The notes beneath the pieces are model-generated. The model was given only the letters and a program-made list of their open reading frames with translations, did no database searches and had not been told where the DNA came from. This document shows, in pieces, positions 9,202 through 17,464 of a stretch of 64,000 nucleotides of DNA; position 1 is the first letter of the stretch; the number at the start of each line of letters is the position of its first letter. Origin of the DNA: Microbacterium oleivorans (GTDB lineage: Bacteria; Actinomycetota; Actinomycetes; Actinomycetales; Microbacteriaceae); the NCBI RefSeq assembly GCF_001644225.1, contig NZ_LSTV01000001.1, forward strand, positions 744,001-808,000, read 5' to 3'. A program made the translations under genes and the position numbers.

Positions 9202-10643
9202 TCCGAGTGTCGCTGGTGGCCGGGGACGCGCTGCAGTTCGAGGGTCGCGGCCCCGCTCCTGCCGGGCTCCGTACCGCGGGGCCTCGAGCCGTCTCCGCCG
9301 CGTCGATCTCGACGACGGATGCCGGCTGGCGCGCCCTCCTCCCGCTGCGGGTGTCGCGGTGGGGAAGGCCCGAGCTCGCGCTCCCGAGCGGCACCTACCG
9401 CCTCGAACTCGACGGTTCCGCGCCGGGCTCTGTGGAGATCGCTCCGCTGGCGCGCACGGTGGCGGAGACTCTCGCCGTCGAGGTCCGGGACGGGCAGGTG
9501 ATCGTCGGCCCGCCGCTGACCGAGGCCGACGCCGCGCCCGCCGGGCAGGCTGCGCTCGAGCGGGCCTACGCCGACCGATCGGACGACCTCGAGAACGCGG
9601 TCTTCTTCGAGAGCTTCTACGGCCGCAACGCCAGCTGCAACCCGCGGGCGATCGACGCCGAGATCGCGCGGATGGCCCCGACCGTCCTCCGCTACTGGAG
9701 CGTCGTCGACCGGTCGGTCGAGGCGCCGCCCGGCGCCGTCCCCGTGGTCGAGGGGTCCCCGGAGTGGTGGCGCGCGCGCGGTGCGGCGCGCCTGCTCGTC
9801 GTCAACGACTGGCTGCGCCGTCGGTTCGTCCGGCGTCCCGGCCAACGCGTCCTGCAGACCTGGCACGGCACACCGCTGAAACGGCTCGCCCTCGACCGGC
9901 CCGGGTTCGACCCTCGTCGTGCTCTCGCCGTCGTCCGCGAGAGCCGGCGGTGGGACGTGCTGCTCGCGCAGAACCCGTACGCGGCCCGCATCCTCCGCAC
10001 CGCCTACGCCTTCGGCCGGCGGCCCGTGTGGGTGGAGGGCTATCCCCGCAACGACGTGCTGCTCACCGGGGATCGCGACGCCGTCCGCCGCGGATTGGGC
10101 GTCGGGCCGGACGAGCGCGTCCTCCTCTACGCACCGACGTGGCGTGACGACCGCGAGCAGATGGTCGACTTCCTCGACCTGGAGAAGCTGGCGCAGGATG
10201 CCGGGGCCACGGTCCTCGTGCGAGGCCACTCGCGGACCCTCCTCCCGGGCGCGGATGCGACGGGGCCCCGTGTCGTCGACGTCACCGGGTACCCCGACAT
10301 CTCGGCGCTCCTCCTGGCGGCCGATGCGCTCGTCACGGACTACTCGTCCGTCATGTTCGATTTCACCGCCACCGGTAAACCGGTCCACTTCTTCGTGCCC
10401 GACCTGGAGCACTACCGCGGCAGGCTCCGCGGGTTCTACTTCGACCTGGCCGAACGGGCACCGGGGCCGCTCGCGGCGACGCAGGACGAGCTGACGGCAG
10501 GACTGAACGATCCGGACGTTCCCCAGCGTTTCGCGGAGCGCTATGCCTCCTGGAGCGCACGGTTCAACGCGCGCGACGACGGCCGCGCCGCCGAGCGTGT
10601 CGTCGCGCGGCTGTTCGACCAGGGGATGATCTCGCGCGACTGA
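9198..10643 (+). CDS. CDP-glycerol glycerophosphotransferase-like enzyme with N-terminal extension
   Basis: A 481-residue paralogue of the preceding gene. The first 120 residues form a small beta-rich domain not present in the first copy (sugar-binding-like, function unknown). The catalytic part has AVFFESFYGRNASCNPRAI, QTWHGTPLKRLALD, EGYPRNDVL, LLYAPTWRDD, RGHSRT and DALVTDYSSVMFDF. The ESFxGxxxxCNPxAI motif is typical of TagF-like teichoic acid polymerases. The ATG overlaps the upstream stop by 4 bases. It is convergent with the GT2 gene; a short CTGCCGTG/CACGGCAG inverted repeat (10654-10680) lies between them. Confidence 0.83.
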   Translation: MIRVSLVAGDALQFEGRGPAPAGLRTAGPRAVSAASISTTDAGWRALLPLRVSRWGRPELALPSGTYRLELDGSAPGSVEIAPLARTVAETLAVEVRDGQVIVGPPLTEADAAPAGQAALERAYADRSDDLENAVFFESFYGRNASCNPRAIDAEIARMAPTVLRYWSVVDRSVEAPPGAVPVVEGSPEWWRARGAARLLVVNDWLRRRFVRRPGQRVLQTWHGTPLKRLALDRPGFDPRRALAVVRESRRWDVLLAQNPYAARILRTAYAFGRRPVWVEGYPRNDVLLTGDRDAVRRGLGVGPDERVLLYAPTWRDDREQMVDFLDLEKLAQDAGATVLVRGHSRTLLPGADATGPRVVDVTGYPDISALLLAADALVTDYSSVMFDFTATGKPVHFFVPDLEHYRGRLRGFYFDLAERAPGPLAATQDELTAGLNDPDVPQRFAERYASWSARFNARDDGRAAERVVARLFDQGMISRD

Positions 10644-10671
10644 CGCCTCACCGCTGCCGTGGCGGCCGTCG

Positions 10672-11739
10672 TCACGGCAGGGGCGTGTTGCGATCCAACC
10701 GCGACGTGTCGATCGTGTCCTTCGCCCCCCGCACGAGGCCGACGAGGAAGCCCGCCCCCCAGGAGAGGTGCATGGTGGGCAGGACCAGGGCCAGCCAGGC
10801 GCGTTCCCGCAACGACCGCCCGGCGACGACGCTGAAGCCGAGGACGCCGAGGATGTAGAGCGCGATCGGCAGGTGGACGAGCGACAGGACCGCCGAGGCG
10901 ACACCGCTCACCAGGCCGGTGACCTGCAGCACCGCGATCACGAGGCTCGCCACGACGGCGGCGACCAACGCGGGCGGAGCGAAGAAGCGGAGCGAGTTGA
11001 GCCGCCCGAACCGGCGGACGAGCTCACCGCGCCAGGTTCCCGTTGCGACGAACTGCCGCGCCAGGCGCGCCCAGCTCTCGCGCGGCCAGTACGTCACGGC
11101 CAGCTGGGGGTCGAACCAGACGCGGTAGCCGGCGCGACGGATGCGGAGGTTGAGCTCCCAGTCCTCGCCGCGGCGGATCGACTCGTCGAACAGCCCGACT
11201 TCCTCGAGCACCTCGCGTCGCATGACGCCGAGGTAGGCCGATTCGGCCGGGCCCTCCGGCGCCCCGACGTGATACGCCCCGCCGCCGAGGCCGGCGGGGG
11301 AGTTGTAGGCGATCGCCACCGCGCGTTGGAACGGGGTGCGCCCGTTGGCGCGCATCACGCCGCCGACGTTCGCGGCGCGAGCGCGCTCGAGGGTGGCGAG
11401 CGCGCGCCGCGTGTATCCCGGGGCGAGTTCGGAGTGCGCGTCGACCCGCACGATCGTGGGATGCCGCGCAGCGCGGATCGCGAGGTTCAGGGCCACCGGG
11501 ATGTCGGCCTGCGGGTTCTCCACGAGACGGATGCGGGGGTCCGCCGCGGCCAGTCGCCCGGCGAGCTCCGTCGTCCCGTCGCTCGAGGGGCCGAGCGCCA
11601 GGATGAGCTCCGCGGGTCCGTCGACGTCCTGCTGGAGGACCGTCTGCACCGCGCGCTCGAGGTAGTCCCGTTCGTTCAGCACGGGCATGACGAACGTGAC
11701 TCCCGATCCGGGCGCCGGCACAGGGGCGTCGACGGTCAC
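10672..11739 (-). CDS. Membrane-associated GT2 glycosyltransferase
   Basis: A 355-residue GT-A enzyme: FVMPVLNERDYLERAVQTVL start, LALGPSSDGT, the DxD-type metal site in VRVDAHSEL, and RGEDWELNLRIRRAGY near the acceptor site. After about residue 260 there are several hydrophobic segments (ALVAAVVASLVIAVLQVTGL and following) that anchor it in the membrane. The GTG at 11739 overlaps the stop of the bifunctional transferase upstream (GTGA), so the two are co-expressed and presumably act on the same surface polymer. This resembles succinoglycan/exopolysaccharide-type GT2 proteins. Donor and acceptor unknown. Confidence 0.83.
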   Translation of the reverse strand: MTVDAPVPAPGSGVTFVMPVLNERDYLERAVQTVLQQDVDGPAELILALGPSSDGTTELAGRLAAADPRIRLVENPQADIPVALNLAIRAARHPTIVRVDAHSELAPGYTRRALATLERARAANVGGVMRANGRTPFQRAVAIAYNSPAGLGGGAYHVGAPEGPAESAYLGVMRREVLEEVGLFDESIRRGEDWELNLRIRRAGYRVWFDPQLAVTYWPRESWARLARQFVATGTWRGELVRRFGRLNSLRFFAPPALVAAVVASLVIAVLQVTGLVSGVASAVLSLVHLPIALYILGVLGFSVVAGRSLRERAWLALVLPTMHLSWGAGFLVGLVRGAKDTIDTSRLDRNTPLP

Positions 11740-14243
11740 GACGCGCCGGGGGTACGGGGGATGAGAGCGTCGAACTGGGCGAGCACCTCGGCGGTGTAGG
11801 CCGCGACGTCGAGGGATGCCGGTGCCACGCGCCCGGCGAGGAAGTCCGCCATCCCCGCGGCGAGGGCGGTGTCCTCGCGGTCGACGATGTGCATGTCGTC
11901 GCCGGGGAGCGCACCGCGGGCGGATCCGAAGGCGGTCGAGACGATCGGGAGGCCCAGCTGCGCTGCTTCGATGAGGACCATGGGCTGGCCCTCGTAGTCG
12001 CTCGAGAGGACGAAGCAGTCGCACCGCCGCATGACGGATGCGGGGTCCCGCAGCGGCCCGGTCAGGATGACGCGCCCGGTGAGTCCCGCGTCGCGCACCT
12101 GCTGCTCCAGGTCGCGACGGAGGGGCCCGCCGCCGACGATGAGCAGCTGGGTGTCGGGTTCGGTCGCGGACAGGAGGGCGAAGGCGCGGATCAGGCGCGC
12201 GTGGTTCTTCTCGGTTGAGAGTCGTCCGACCGTGACGAACCTGCGGATCCCCGGCACCGCGAGGGCGGCGTCGAGCGTCTCGCCGAGTGCGGCATCCTCC
12301 TCCGGCTCCTCGCCATCCTCGTCGCGCTCGTCGAGTGCGGTCGCGGACACGATGTCGGGCAGATTCCGCAGGGTGACGAACCGGTCGCCGGGGGCGTACT
12401 CCGCCAGCTCGGCACGGTTGAGGTCGGTGAGGGCGGGCGACACCGAGACGAGCTGGTCGTAGGCCCGGTACATCGCGAACACGCGGCCGAGAGAGCGGCG
12501 GAACGGCTGCTTGCCGTTGACCGTGCGGTCGCGATCGGCGGCCATTTCGTTGTGCAGCCAGATGGCGCGGACGGCGCGCGGCGAGTGGAGCATCAGGTGG
12601 GCCCAAAACGGGCTGTATCCGCTGAAGTCGGCAACCCAGTCGAACTTGGCGGACCCGAAGATGCGCGTCCACTCGTCGCGCCAGAGCGTGCGGTGGCCGA
12701 GTCGCCGGTGGGCTCGCAGCGGGTCGGTGCTGACGTCGGCGACGCGCCGCATGATCTGACGGGCCTTCAGCCCGTTCATGCCGCCGACGCGGAAGACCTG
12801 CCGGATGCCCGGGTCGAGCCGCGACTGGTTGTGCGTGGTCGTCGCGCCGCGCGGGAACGCCATGAGCGCCGTCACGTCGTACTTCTCGGTGTCGAGCGAG
12901 TTCAGCAGGTTGACGGCTGCGGTCGTGATGCCGTTCAGACGCATGCCGCCGAGGTAGAACAGCAGGCGCGGACGCTCGTCGCGGCGCACGGGGCGGACCC
13001 GGCGCTCGGCGGTGCGGCCCCGGAACACGACGTCGATGACCCTCGACGTGGCTCCGCCGTCCTCGTGGGGTACGAAGCGGCGGGCCCAGTCCGCGTATCG
13101 CGGGTGCGCTGGAGCACCGGGGGCCAGGAGCGCGGCCAGGTCGCGCCCGAGCGCCTCGGGGTCGGTGTGCACCGGACCGGGCAGTTCGTCGAGCGGCATG
13201 TAGGTGCCGCGCTCGGCGCCGTACGCGTCGCCGTCGGGCACGAGGAAGCCGATCGGCCGATCGGTCGCGAGATAGTCGAAGAAGATCGACGAGTAATCGG
13301 TCACGAGGGCGTCCGCGAGCCCGAGGAGTACGTTGGTCGGCGTCGTGTTGGGGACGAGCAGGCGACGCAGTGCCTGGATGCCGCTGGCCGCGCGGTGGAC
13401 CACCTGGTGCGTCTTGAGGAGGACGACGGCGTCGTCGCCGAGCTGTCGCTGCAGGCCCGCCGCCTGGTCGGCGAGATGGGCGAGGTCGGCGTCCGGCGCC
13501 TGGAAAGAACTGCCGCGCCACGTCGGTGCGAACAGGACGATGCGCCGGCCTGCGAGGTCGACGCCGAGACGGCTCCCGAGGTCGGCGATCCGGGCGACGC
13601 GTTCCGCCTCGGGCATCCGCTGACGGTCGATGCGGGGGTAGCCCTCTTCGATGATCGCGCCCCGGTAGACGTTGCGTAGCTGATAGGCGTCCTCGTACAT
13701 GGTCTCGGCCATGAAGGGGTTCGCCGCGAGGAGGTAGTCGGCGTTCAGCAGGTTCCGCAGGGTGTTCGCGGACTCCCGCGCGCCGCCCGGCATGTCGAAG
13801 CCCATCAGCTTCAGGGGGGTGCCGTGCCAGGTGTTCAGGTAGACCTGCCCCACCCGCTTGCTGAAGGCCGTCGGGAAGGTCGCGTTGTTGATGAGGTACC
13901 CCGCGGTCGACACCGCACGCCAATAGGCGCCGCTGCCCCGGGAGACGATCTCGACCCGCCGGTCGCCGGCGAACTCCGCGCGGAGGGCGGCTGCGGCATC
14001 CGCGTCACTGATCGCCCAGATGTGCGTCAGGTCGGCGAACTCGGGATCGGCGAGGAGGGCCCGGAAGATCGCCTCGGGATTGCAGAGCGCACCGTTGCCC
14101 GCGAAGGACTCGTAGAGGACCGTCCGATGCCGGATCGGCCGCGACCGGGACCAGGCGATGAGTTCGGAGGTCGGCACGCGCTTGGCGCGGGTGAGGGCGG
14201 AGCGGATGGCACGGGTGACGGCGGGCGGAAGGGGCGAACGCAT
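11736..14243 (-). CDS. Two-domain transferase: CDP-glycerol glycerophosphotransferase-like plus GT4
   Basis: An 835-residue fusion. N-terminal half (about 1-400): TVLYESFAGNGALCNPEAIF, YLNTWHGTPLKLMGFDM, VLFAPTWRGSS, LKTHQVV and DALVTDYSSIFFDY, the TagF-like polyol-phosphate transferase signature. C-terminal half (about 425-835) is a GT-B family 4 glycosyltransferase with FYLGGMRLNGIT, VGRLSTEKNHARLIRAFALL and the E-x7-E region in SSDYEGQPMVLIEAAQLGLP. Both active sites look intact, so one polypeptide could add a polyol phosphate and a sugar in turn. It lies first in an operon with the GT2 gene. Assignment of the polymer (teichoic acid-like) is inferred from the family. Confidence 0.85.
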   Translation of the reverse strand: MRSPLPPAVTRAIRSALTRAKRVPTSELIAWSRSRPIRHRTVLYESFAGNGALCNPEAIFRALLADPEFADLTHIWAISDADAAAALRAEFAGDRRVEIVSRGSGAYWRAVSTAGYLINNATFPTAFSKRVGQVYLNTWHGTPLKLMGFDMPGGARESANTLRNLLNADYLLAANPFMAETMYEDAYQLRNVYRGAIIEEGYPRIDRQRMPEAERVARIADLGSRLGVDLAGRRIVLFAPTWRGSSFQAPDADLAHLADQAAGLQRQLGDDAVVLLKTHQVVHRAASGIQALRRLLVPNTTPTNVLLGLADALVTDYSSIFFDYLATDRPIGFLVPDGDAYGAERGTYMPLDELPGPVHTDPEALGRDLAALLAPGAPAHPRYADWARRFVPHEDGGATSRVIDVVFRGRTAERRVRPVRRDERPRLLFYLGGMRLNGITTAAVNLLNSLDTEKYDVTALMAFPRGATTTHNQSRLDPGIRQVFRVGGMNGLKARQIMRRVADVSTDPLRAHRRLGHRTLWRDEWTRIFGSAKFDWVADFSGYSPFWAHLMLHSPRAVRAIWLHNEMAADRDRTVNGKQPFRRSLGRVFAMYRAYDQLVSVSPALTDLNRAELAEYAPGDRFVTLRNLPDIVSATALDERDEDGEEPEEDAALGETLDAALAVPGIRRFVTVGRLSTEKNHARLIRAFALLSATEPDTQLLIVGGGPLRRDLEQQVRDAGLTGRVILTGPLRDPASVMRRCDCFVLSSDYEGQPMVLIEAAQLGLPIVSTAFGSARGALPGDDMHIVDREDTALAAGMADFLAGRVAPASLDVAAYTAEVLAQFDALIPRTPGAS

Positions 14244-14273
14244 GAGGGGTGCTGTGCTCTCGTCGACGGCAGG

Positions 14274-15416
14274 TCAGGGCGCGACTTCTCCGGCCCGGCG
14301 ACGCGCTCGCGCCGCAACTGCTCGGTGAACGCGTCGCGCCGCCTTGTGCATTCTAGCTTCGACCGCCTCGTAGAACCCCCAGGCGACCAGGAGGCTGAGG
14401 GGGATGCCGAGAAGACCGACGAGCCCCCAGGCCTCGGATCCGAACGCGAAGGCGAGGGTGGCGAGCACCGGCACGTGGACGAGGTAGAGGCTGAAGGAGA
14501 TCTTGCCGAGCCACTGGATCGGGCGTGTCTCGAAGAGGCGGATCGCCGGCCCCCACGCGAGCGCGACCAGCACGATGCCGGCGGCTCCCGGTGCGGCGAA
14601 CGCCCACAGCAGGTGGTTGAGGTCGGTGCCGCTGGGGAAGATCGGGCGCGCCAGCCAGCTGCCGATGAGCATGAGGACGCTCACCAGGGTGAACAGCGGC
14701 ATGAACCAGCGCGGGCGAGGACGTTCCACCCAGGCGAGCAGGTCCGGCATCCGCGCAGCCATGATCGTCCCGATCACGAAGACGGGGAAGTAGAGCAGTT
14801 CGCTCTGCTCGAAGAGGCGCCCGACGACGCTGAGGGCGCAGCAGACGATGACCGCCGCGAGCGCGTGCCGCCGCACGAGCAGAGCCAGAGCCGTCGCCAG
14901 CGGCAGGACGATCGAGTAGAGCAGTTCCCAGTGGAGCGACCACAACGGGTTGTTGAGGGGGTACTGACGCGGAACGAGCGATGCCTGCGCCAGGAACGAT
15001 CCCGCCGACACGCTGTCCGCGTGCGTCTCCGCCATCCAGGACCCCGGCGGCATACGCGACGGGTCGCGGGGGATCAAGAGGATCAGGATCGCGCTCAGGG
15101 CCAGCGAGGCGATGACGGGTCCGTAGAGGCGGACGACGCGGGCCGAGAGGAAGCCCATCCAGGAGAAGTTCTCCTTGAAGACCGGCAGGACCACCACGAG
15201 TCCCGAGAGCACGAAGAAGACGAGGACCGCTTCGTTGCCGGCCGTGAGGAGTTTGACGGGGGACTGGGAGATGACCGCCCAGCTGACGGTTCCCTCCAGC
15301 AGCGGCTCCGCGATCAGCAGCCAGTGGTGCAGGAGCACGACGAGGGCGGCCACTCCGCGAAGTCCGTCCAAGCTCTGGATTCGGCCGGACGGCTGCTGCG
15401 AGGGAGTCGTGACCAC
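14274..15416 (-). CDS. Acyltransferase family 3 membrane protein
   Basis: A 380-residue polytopic O-acyltransferase (OatA/OafA type) with about ten hydrophobic helices. The N-terminus RIQSLDGLRGVAALVVLLHHWLL carries the LDGLRGxAA signature and the catalytic-type His pair of the family, and FVLSGLVV follows. Such enzymes acetylate surface glycans or peptidoglycan; neighbouring polymer genes suggest a glycopolymer substrate. There is no extracytoplasmic SGNH domain; the C-terminus is a short basic tail. The GTG start at 15416 has TAGCGT exactly 6 nt upstream and no ribosome site. Confidence 0.85.
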   Translation of the reverse strand: MVTTPSQQPSGRIQSLDGLRGVAALVVLLHHWLLIAEPLLEGTVSWAVISQSPVKLLTAGNEAVLVFFVLSGLVVVLPVFKENFSWMGFLSARVVRLYGPVIASLALSAILILLIPRDPSRMPPGSWMAETHADSVSAGSFLAQASLVPRQYPLNNPLWSLHWELLYSIVLPLATALALLVRRHALAAVIVCCALSVVGRLFEQSELLYFPVFVIGTIMAARMPDLLAWVERPRPRWFMPLFTLVSVLMLIGSWLARPIFPSGTDLNHLLWAFAAPGAAGIVLVALAWGPAIRLFETRPIQWLGKISFSLYLVHVPVLATLAFAFGSEAWGLVGLLGIPLSLLVAWGFYEAVEARMHKAARRVHRAVAARARRRAGEVAP

Positions 15417-15422
15417 TCGACA

Positions 15423-15428
15423 ACGCTA
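15423..15428 (-). promoter_or_regulatory. -10-like element TAGCGT, leaderless start of the acyltransferase
   Basis: Minus-strand TAGCGT ends 6 nt before the GTG at 15416, so the predicted transcript begins at the start codon. Confidence 0.55.
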
Positions 15429-15493
15429 GTCAGTCCGGGCGCCGCCTCCACACCACTTGCGCGCGCCGGGCCGGGTGTGCAGCCCCGCGACGG

Positions 15494-15718
15494 TCAGCTG
15501 CCGATGCCGGTGGCGGCCAGGACGCCGACGACGAGGGATGCCGCCGCGAGCAGCAGGGCGACGCCGATGAGGACGGCGTGCACGACGAGGAACCGGGTCG
15601 GTCGGCCCTGCGCGTCCCGCGCCCGTGTGTCGCGAGAGACGCGACGGAAGAACGTCGGCCACACGAGCACGTTGAACAGGGCGTTGGCGATCAGAAGGGT
15701 CACGAGGGTGGGGAGCAC
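15494..15718 (-). CDS. SCO4848-family small membrane protein
   Basis: A 74-residue protein with two transmembrane helices: an N-terminal one ending in NVLVWPTFFRRVSRD and a C-terminal one (VVHAVLIGVALLLAAASLVVGVLAA), joined by a polar loop with RDxQGRPTRFL. The length, the FNVLxWPxFxRRVxxD motif and the HAVLIG motif are those of the SCO4848 family, conserved in actinobacteria, function unknown. GTG start at 15718 with TAGCGT exactly 6 nt upstream. Confidence 0.75.
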   Translation of the reverse strand: MLPTLVTLLIANALFNVLVWPTFFRRVSRDTRARDAQGRPTRFLVVHAVLIGVALLLAAASLVVGVLAATGIGS

Positions 15719-15724
15719 GCGGCC

Positions 15725-15730
15725 ACGCTA
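15725..15730 (-). promoter_or_regulatory. -10-like element TAGCGT, leaderless start of the SCO4848-family gene
   Basis: Minus-strand TAGCGT ends 6 nt before the GTG at 15718 and overlaps the stop region of the upstream gene (stop at 15728). Confidence 0.5.
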
Positions 15731-16549
15731 CCCGCTGAGGGCAGGGTCGTCGCCGTGTCGCTTCCTGCGAAATCGCGGCAGCCGACGCGGAGCGACGGCC
15801 GTGAGCTCCGCCGGGAACTCGAGCGGCGGCGGACCGAAGGCGCGCCGGGCTCCGACGATGACCCGTCGGCCGAGGATGTGGTTGCCGCCGCCGCCGATCA
15901 CGGCACCGATGCCGAAGGGGAGGGCTCGCCCGAGGAGGGACGCGCTGCCCTGCGCGGCGAATCGACGGAGGAAGGCGCCCTTGAGGCGGTCGATGAGGGG
16001 ACCGACCATCGCTCGCGGCAGGGACGTCGTGATCATCTGGCCCCAGTACGCATCGCGCGCCGGGCCGGTGCCGCTCACTTGGCGGGCGAACTGGCTCACC
16101 AGGTCGACACCCTCGCGACCCACCATGAGGGTCAGCACGAGTGCACGGGCTCGGTCGGGATCGTTGACGCGGATGCCGTGCACCTCCGCCAGGGACTGTG
16201 CGAACAGCGCCGTCGCCTCGAGGAATCCGACGGTCTCGGCACCGCTGAGCGCGAGCGTCACGCCCGTGCCGATGCCGGGCACGACGGCCGTGGCGCCGAC
16301 CGCGGCACCGCCGGTCGTGACGGTGGCGAGGTAACGACGCTCGAGGATCCGGCCCATCTCGGCCGGGGTCGCTTCGGGATGGCGCGCGCGGATCGTCCGC
16401 AGGTGCGCGAGGACGGCCGGCCGCTGCACCGCGAGCACGCGGTCGAGCAGTCGGATCATCCAGGGATGCTCGGGGGAACCCTCCGGGGGGAGCCCGCCCG
16501 CCCAGGGCGCCCCGTTCGGAAGGGAGTGGATGCGGGGGACGTCACTCAT
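15728..16549 (-). CDS. Hypothetical protein, weakly EcsC-like
   Basis: A 273-residue protein without a signal peptide. A central Gly/Ala-rich amphipathic stretch (ATVTTGGAAVGATAVVPGIG) and a second one near the end (GRALPFGIGAVIGGGGNHIL) recall the glycine-rich hairpins of EcsC-family proteins, which associate with membranes; the C-terminus is basic (PRFRRKRHG). This similarity is by eye only. It lies between the nucleotidyltransferase and the SCO4848 gene on the same strand, 40 bp after the former, and may be transcribed with it. Function unknown. Confidence 0.7.
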   Translation of the reverse strand: MSDVPRIHSLPNGAPWAGGLPPEGSPEHPWMIRLLDRVLAVQRPAVLAHLRTIRARHPEATPAEMGRILERRYLATVTTGGAAVGATAVVPGIGTGVTLALSGAETVGFLEATALFAQSLAEVHGIRVNDPDRARALVLTLMVGREGVDLVSQFARQVSGTGPARDAYWGQMITTSLPRAMVGPLIDRLKGAFLRRFAAQGSASLLGRALPFGIGAVIGGGGNHILGRRVIVGARRAFGPPPLEFPAELTAVAPRRLPRFRRKRHGDDPALSG

Positions 16550-16589
16550 GGTGGATCTCAGGATGCGCCGGGACGCATCGTCCGCTGCC

Positions 16590-17279
16590 TCAGACGTAGA
16601 GGTTCGCCCGATCGAGGTCTTCCGCGAAGTCGACCTCGACGGCGTACAGGTCGGAGATGTCGAGGGGCCGCAGCTTCAGGCCGTTCTCGGCGATCGCGAG
16701 CTCGAGACCCCGCTCGAAGTAGTCCTGGTTGTCGACGTGGCCCAGCTGGGCGATGAGCGCCGGCTTGTCGGCGCGCGAGATGTAGTTGATCCCGACGGCT
16801 TCGCCGAGGCCGCCTACGACGGTCTTCGACAGCTCGGCGATGTTGCCGTCCGCGTCGACGGTGTATTTGACCTCTTCGTCGCTGACCTTCGACGTGTTCA
16901 CCGTCACGAAGGACTGGTCCGCCTCGATGAGCGCCAGGGCACGGCCGAGCACACGCGGATCGAACACGACGTCGCCGTTCATCCAGAGGACCCCCGACTT
17001 GCCGGTCGCCTTCAGGGCGCGCAGCAGGCTCTTGGACGTGTTGGTCTGGTCGTAGCGGTCGTTGTAGACGTAGTCGACGTCGGGGAAGGCCTCGACGATG
17101 GTCTCGGCACGGTAGCCGACCACCGTGGTGATGTGGGCCTTGGGCCCGAATGCCGCGCGGATGTTGTCGTGCTGCTGCCCCATGATGCTGCGGCCGTCGC
17201 TCAGCGCGGTCAGCGGCTTGGGCAGGCTGCGGCCGAGGCGCGAGCCCATGCCGGCTGCGAGGATGACGATCTTGGTCAC
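16590..17279 (-). CDS. Nucleotidyltransferase (sugar/polyol-phosphate cytidylyltransferase-like)
   Basis: A 229-residue nucleotidyltransferase fold: N-terminal IVILAAGMGSRLGRSLPKPL gives the nucleotide-binding signature and catalytic Lys, then GYRAETI, NTSKSLL and the metal-binding Asp in LWMNGDVVFD, and EVDFAEDLDRA at the end. This pattern resembles LicC-type phosphocholine cytidylyltransferases and related sugar-1-phosphate enzymes. Position next to glycerophosphotransferase-like genes suggests it makes an activated precursor such as a CDP-linked group for the polymer, but the nucleotide is not readable. GTG start at 17279 with AGGAG 6-7 nt upstream. Confidence 0.82.
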   Translation of the reverse strand: MTKIVILAAGMGSRLGRSLPKPLTALSDGRSIMGQQHDNIRAAFGPKAHITTVVGYRAETIVEAFPDVDYVYNDRYDQTNTSKSLLRALKATGKSGVLWMNGDVVFDPRVLGRALALIEADQSFVTVNTSKVSDEEVKYTVDADGNIAELSKTVVGGLGEAVGINYISRADKPALIAQLGHVDNQDYFERGLELAIAENGLKLRPLDISDLYAVEVDFAEDLDRANLYV

Positions 17280-17452
17280 GGGGTGCTCCTGACGATGTGG
17301 TCACTGTCCGTACATCGGAAAGACACATCTTCGTGCCGCCTCGATGCTATCGGTGTCACCTGAAAAGGGCCCGTATCCTGGCCCGACGTTGTGCATTCGT
17401 GATAGTGCGACCCCCTGTGGCGTGCGCCGGAAGTCGCACCGGTCGGGCTTGC

Positions 17453-17458
17453 TAAGTT
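17453..17458 (+). promoter_or_regulatory. -10-like element TAAGTT, leaderless start of the ABC operon
   Basis: TAAGTT ends 6 nt before the GTG at 17465. It lies in the 185-bp region divergent from the nucleotidyltransferase gene. Confidence 0.55.
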
Positions 17459-17464
17459 TGAGGG

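Noticed and set aside
10654-10680. Terminator between the second TagF-like gene and the GT2 gene
   Set aside because: Only an 8-bp stem that overlaps the GT2 stop codon, with no T run; left unannotated as a terminator.
13824-16334. Very long open frame (836 codons) on the plus strand
   Set aside because: It lies antisense to three clear genes (two-domain transferase, acyltransferase, SCO4848/EcsC-like region), is low-complexity Arg/Gly/Glu-rich and has no recognisable domain; a GC-bias shadow.
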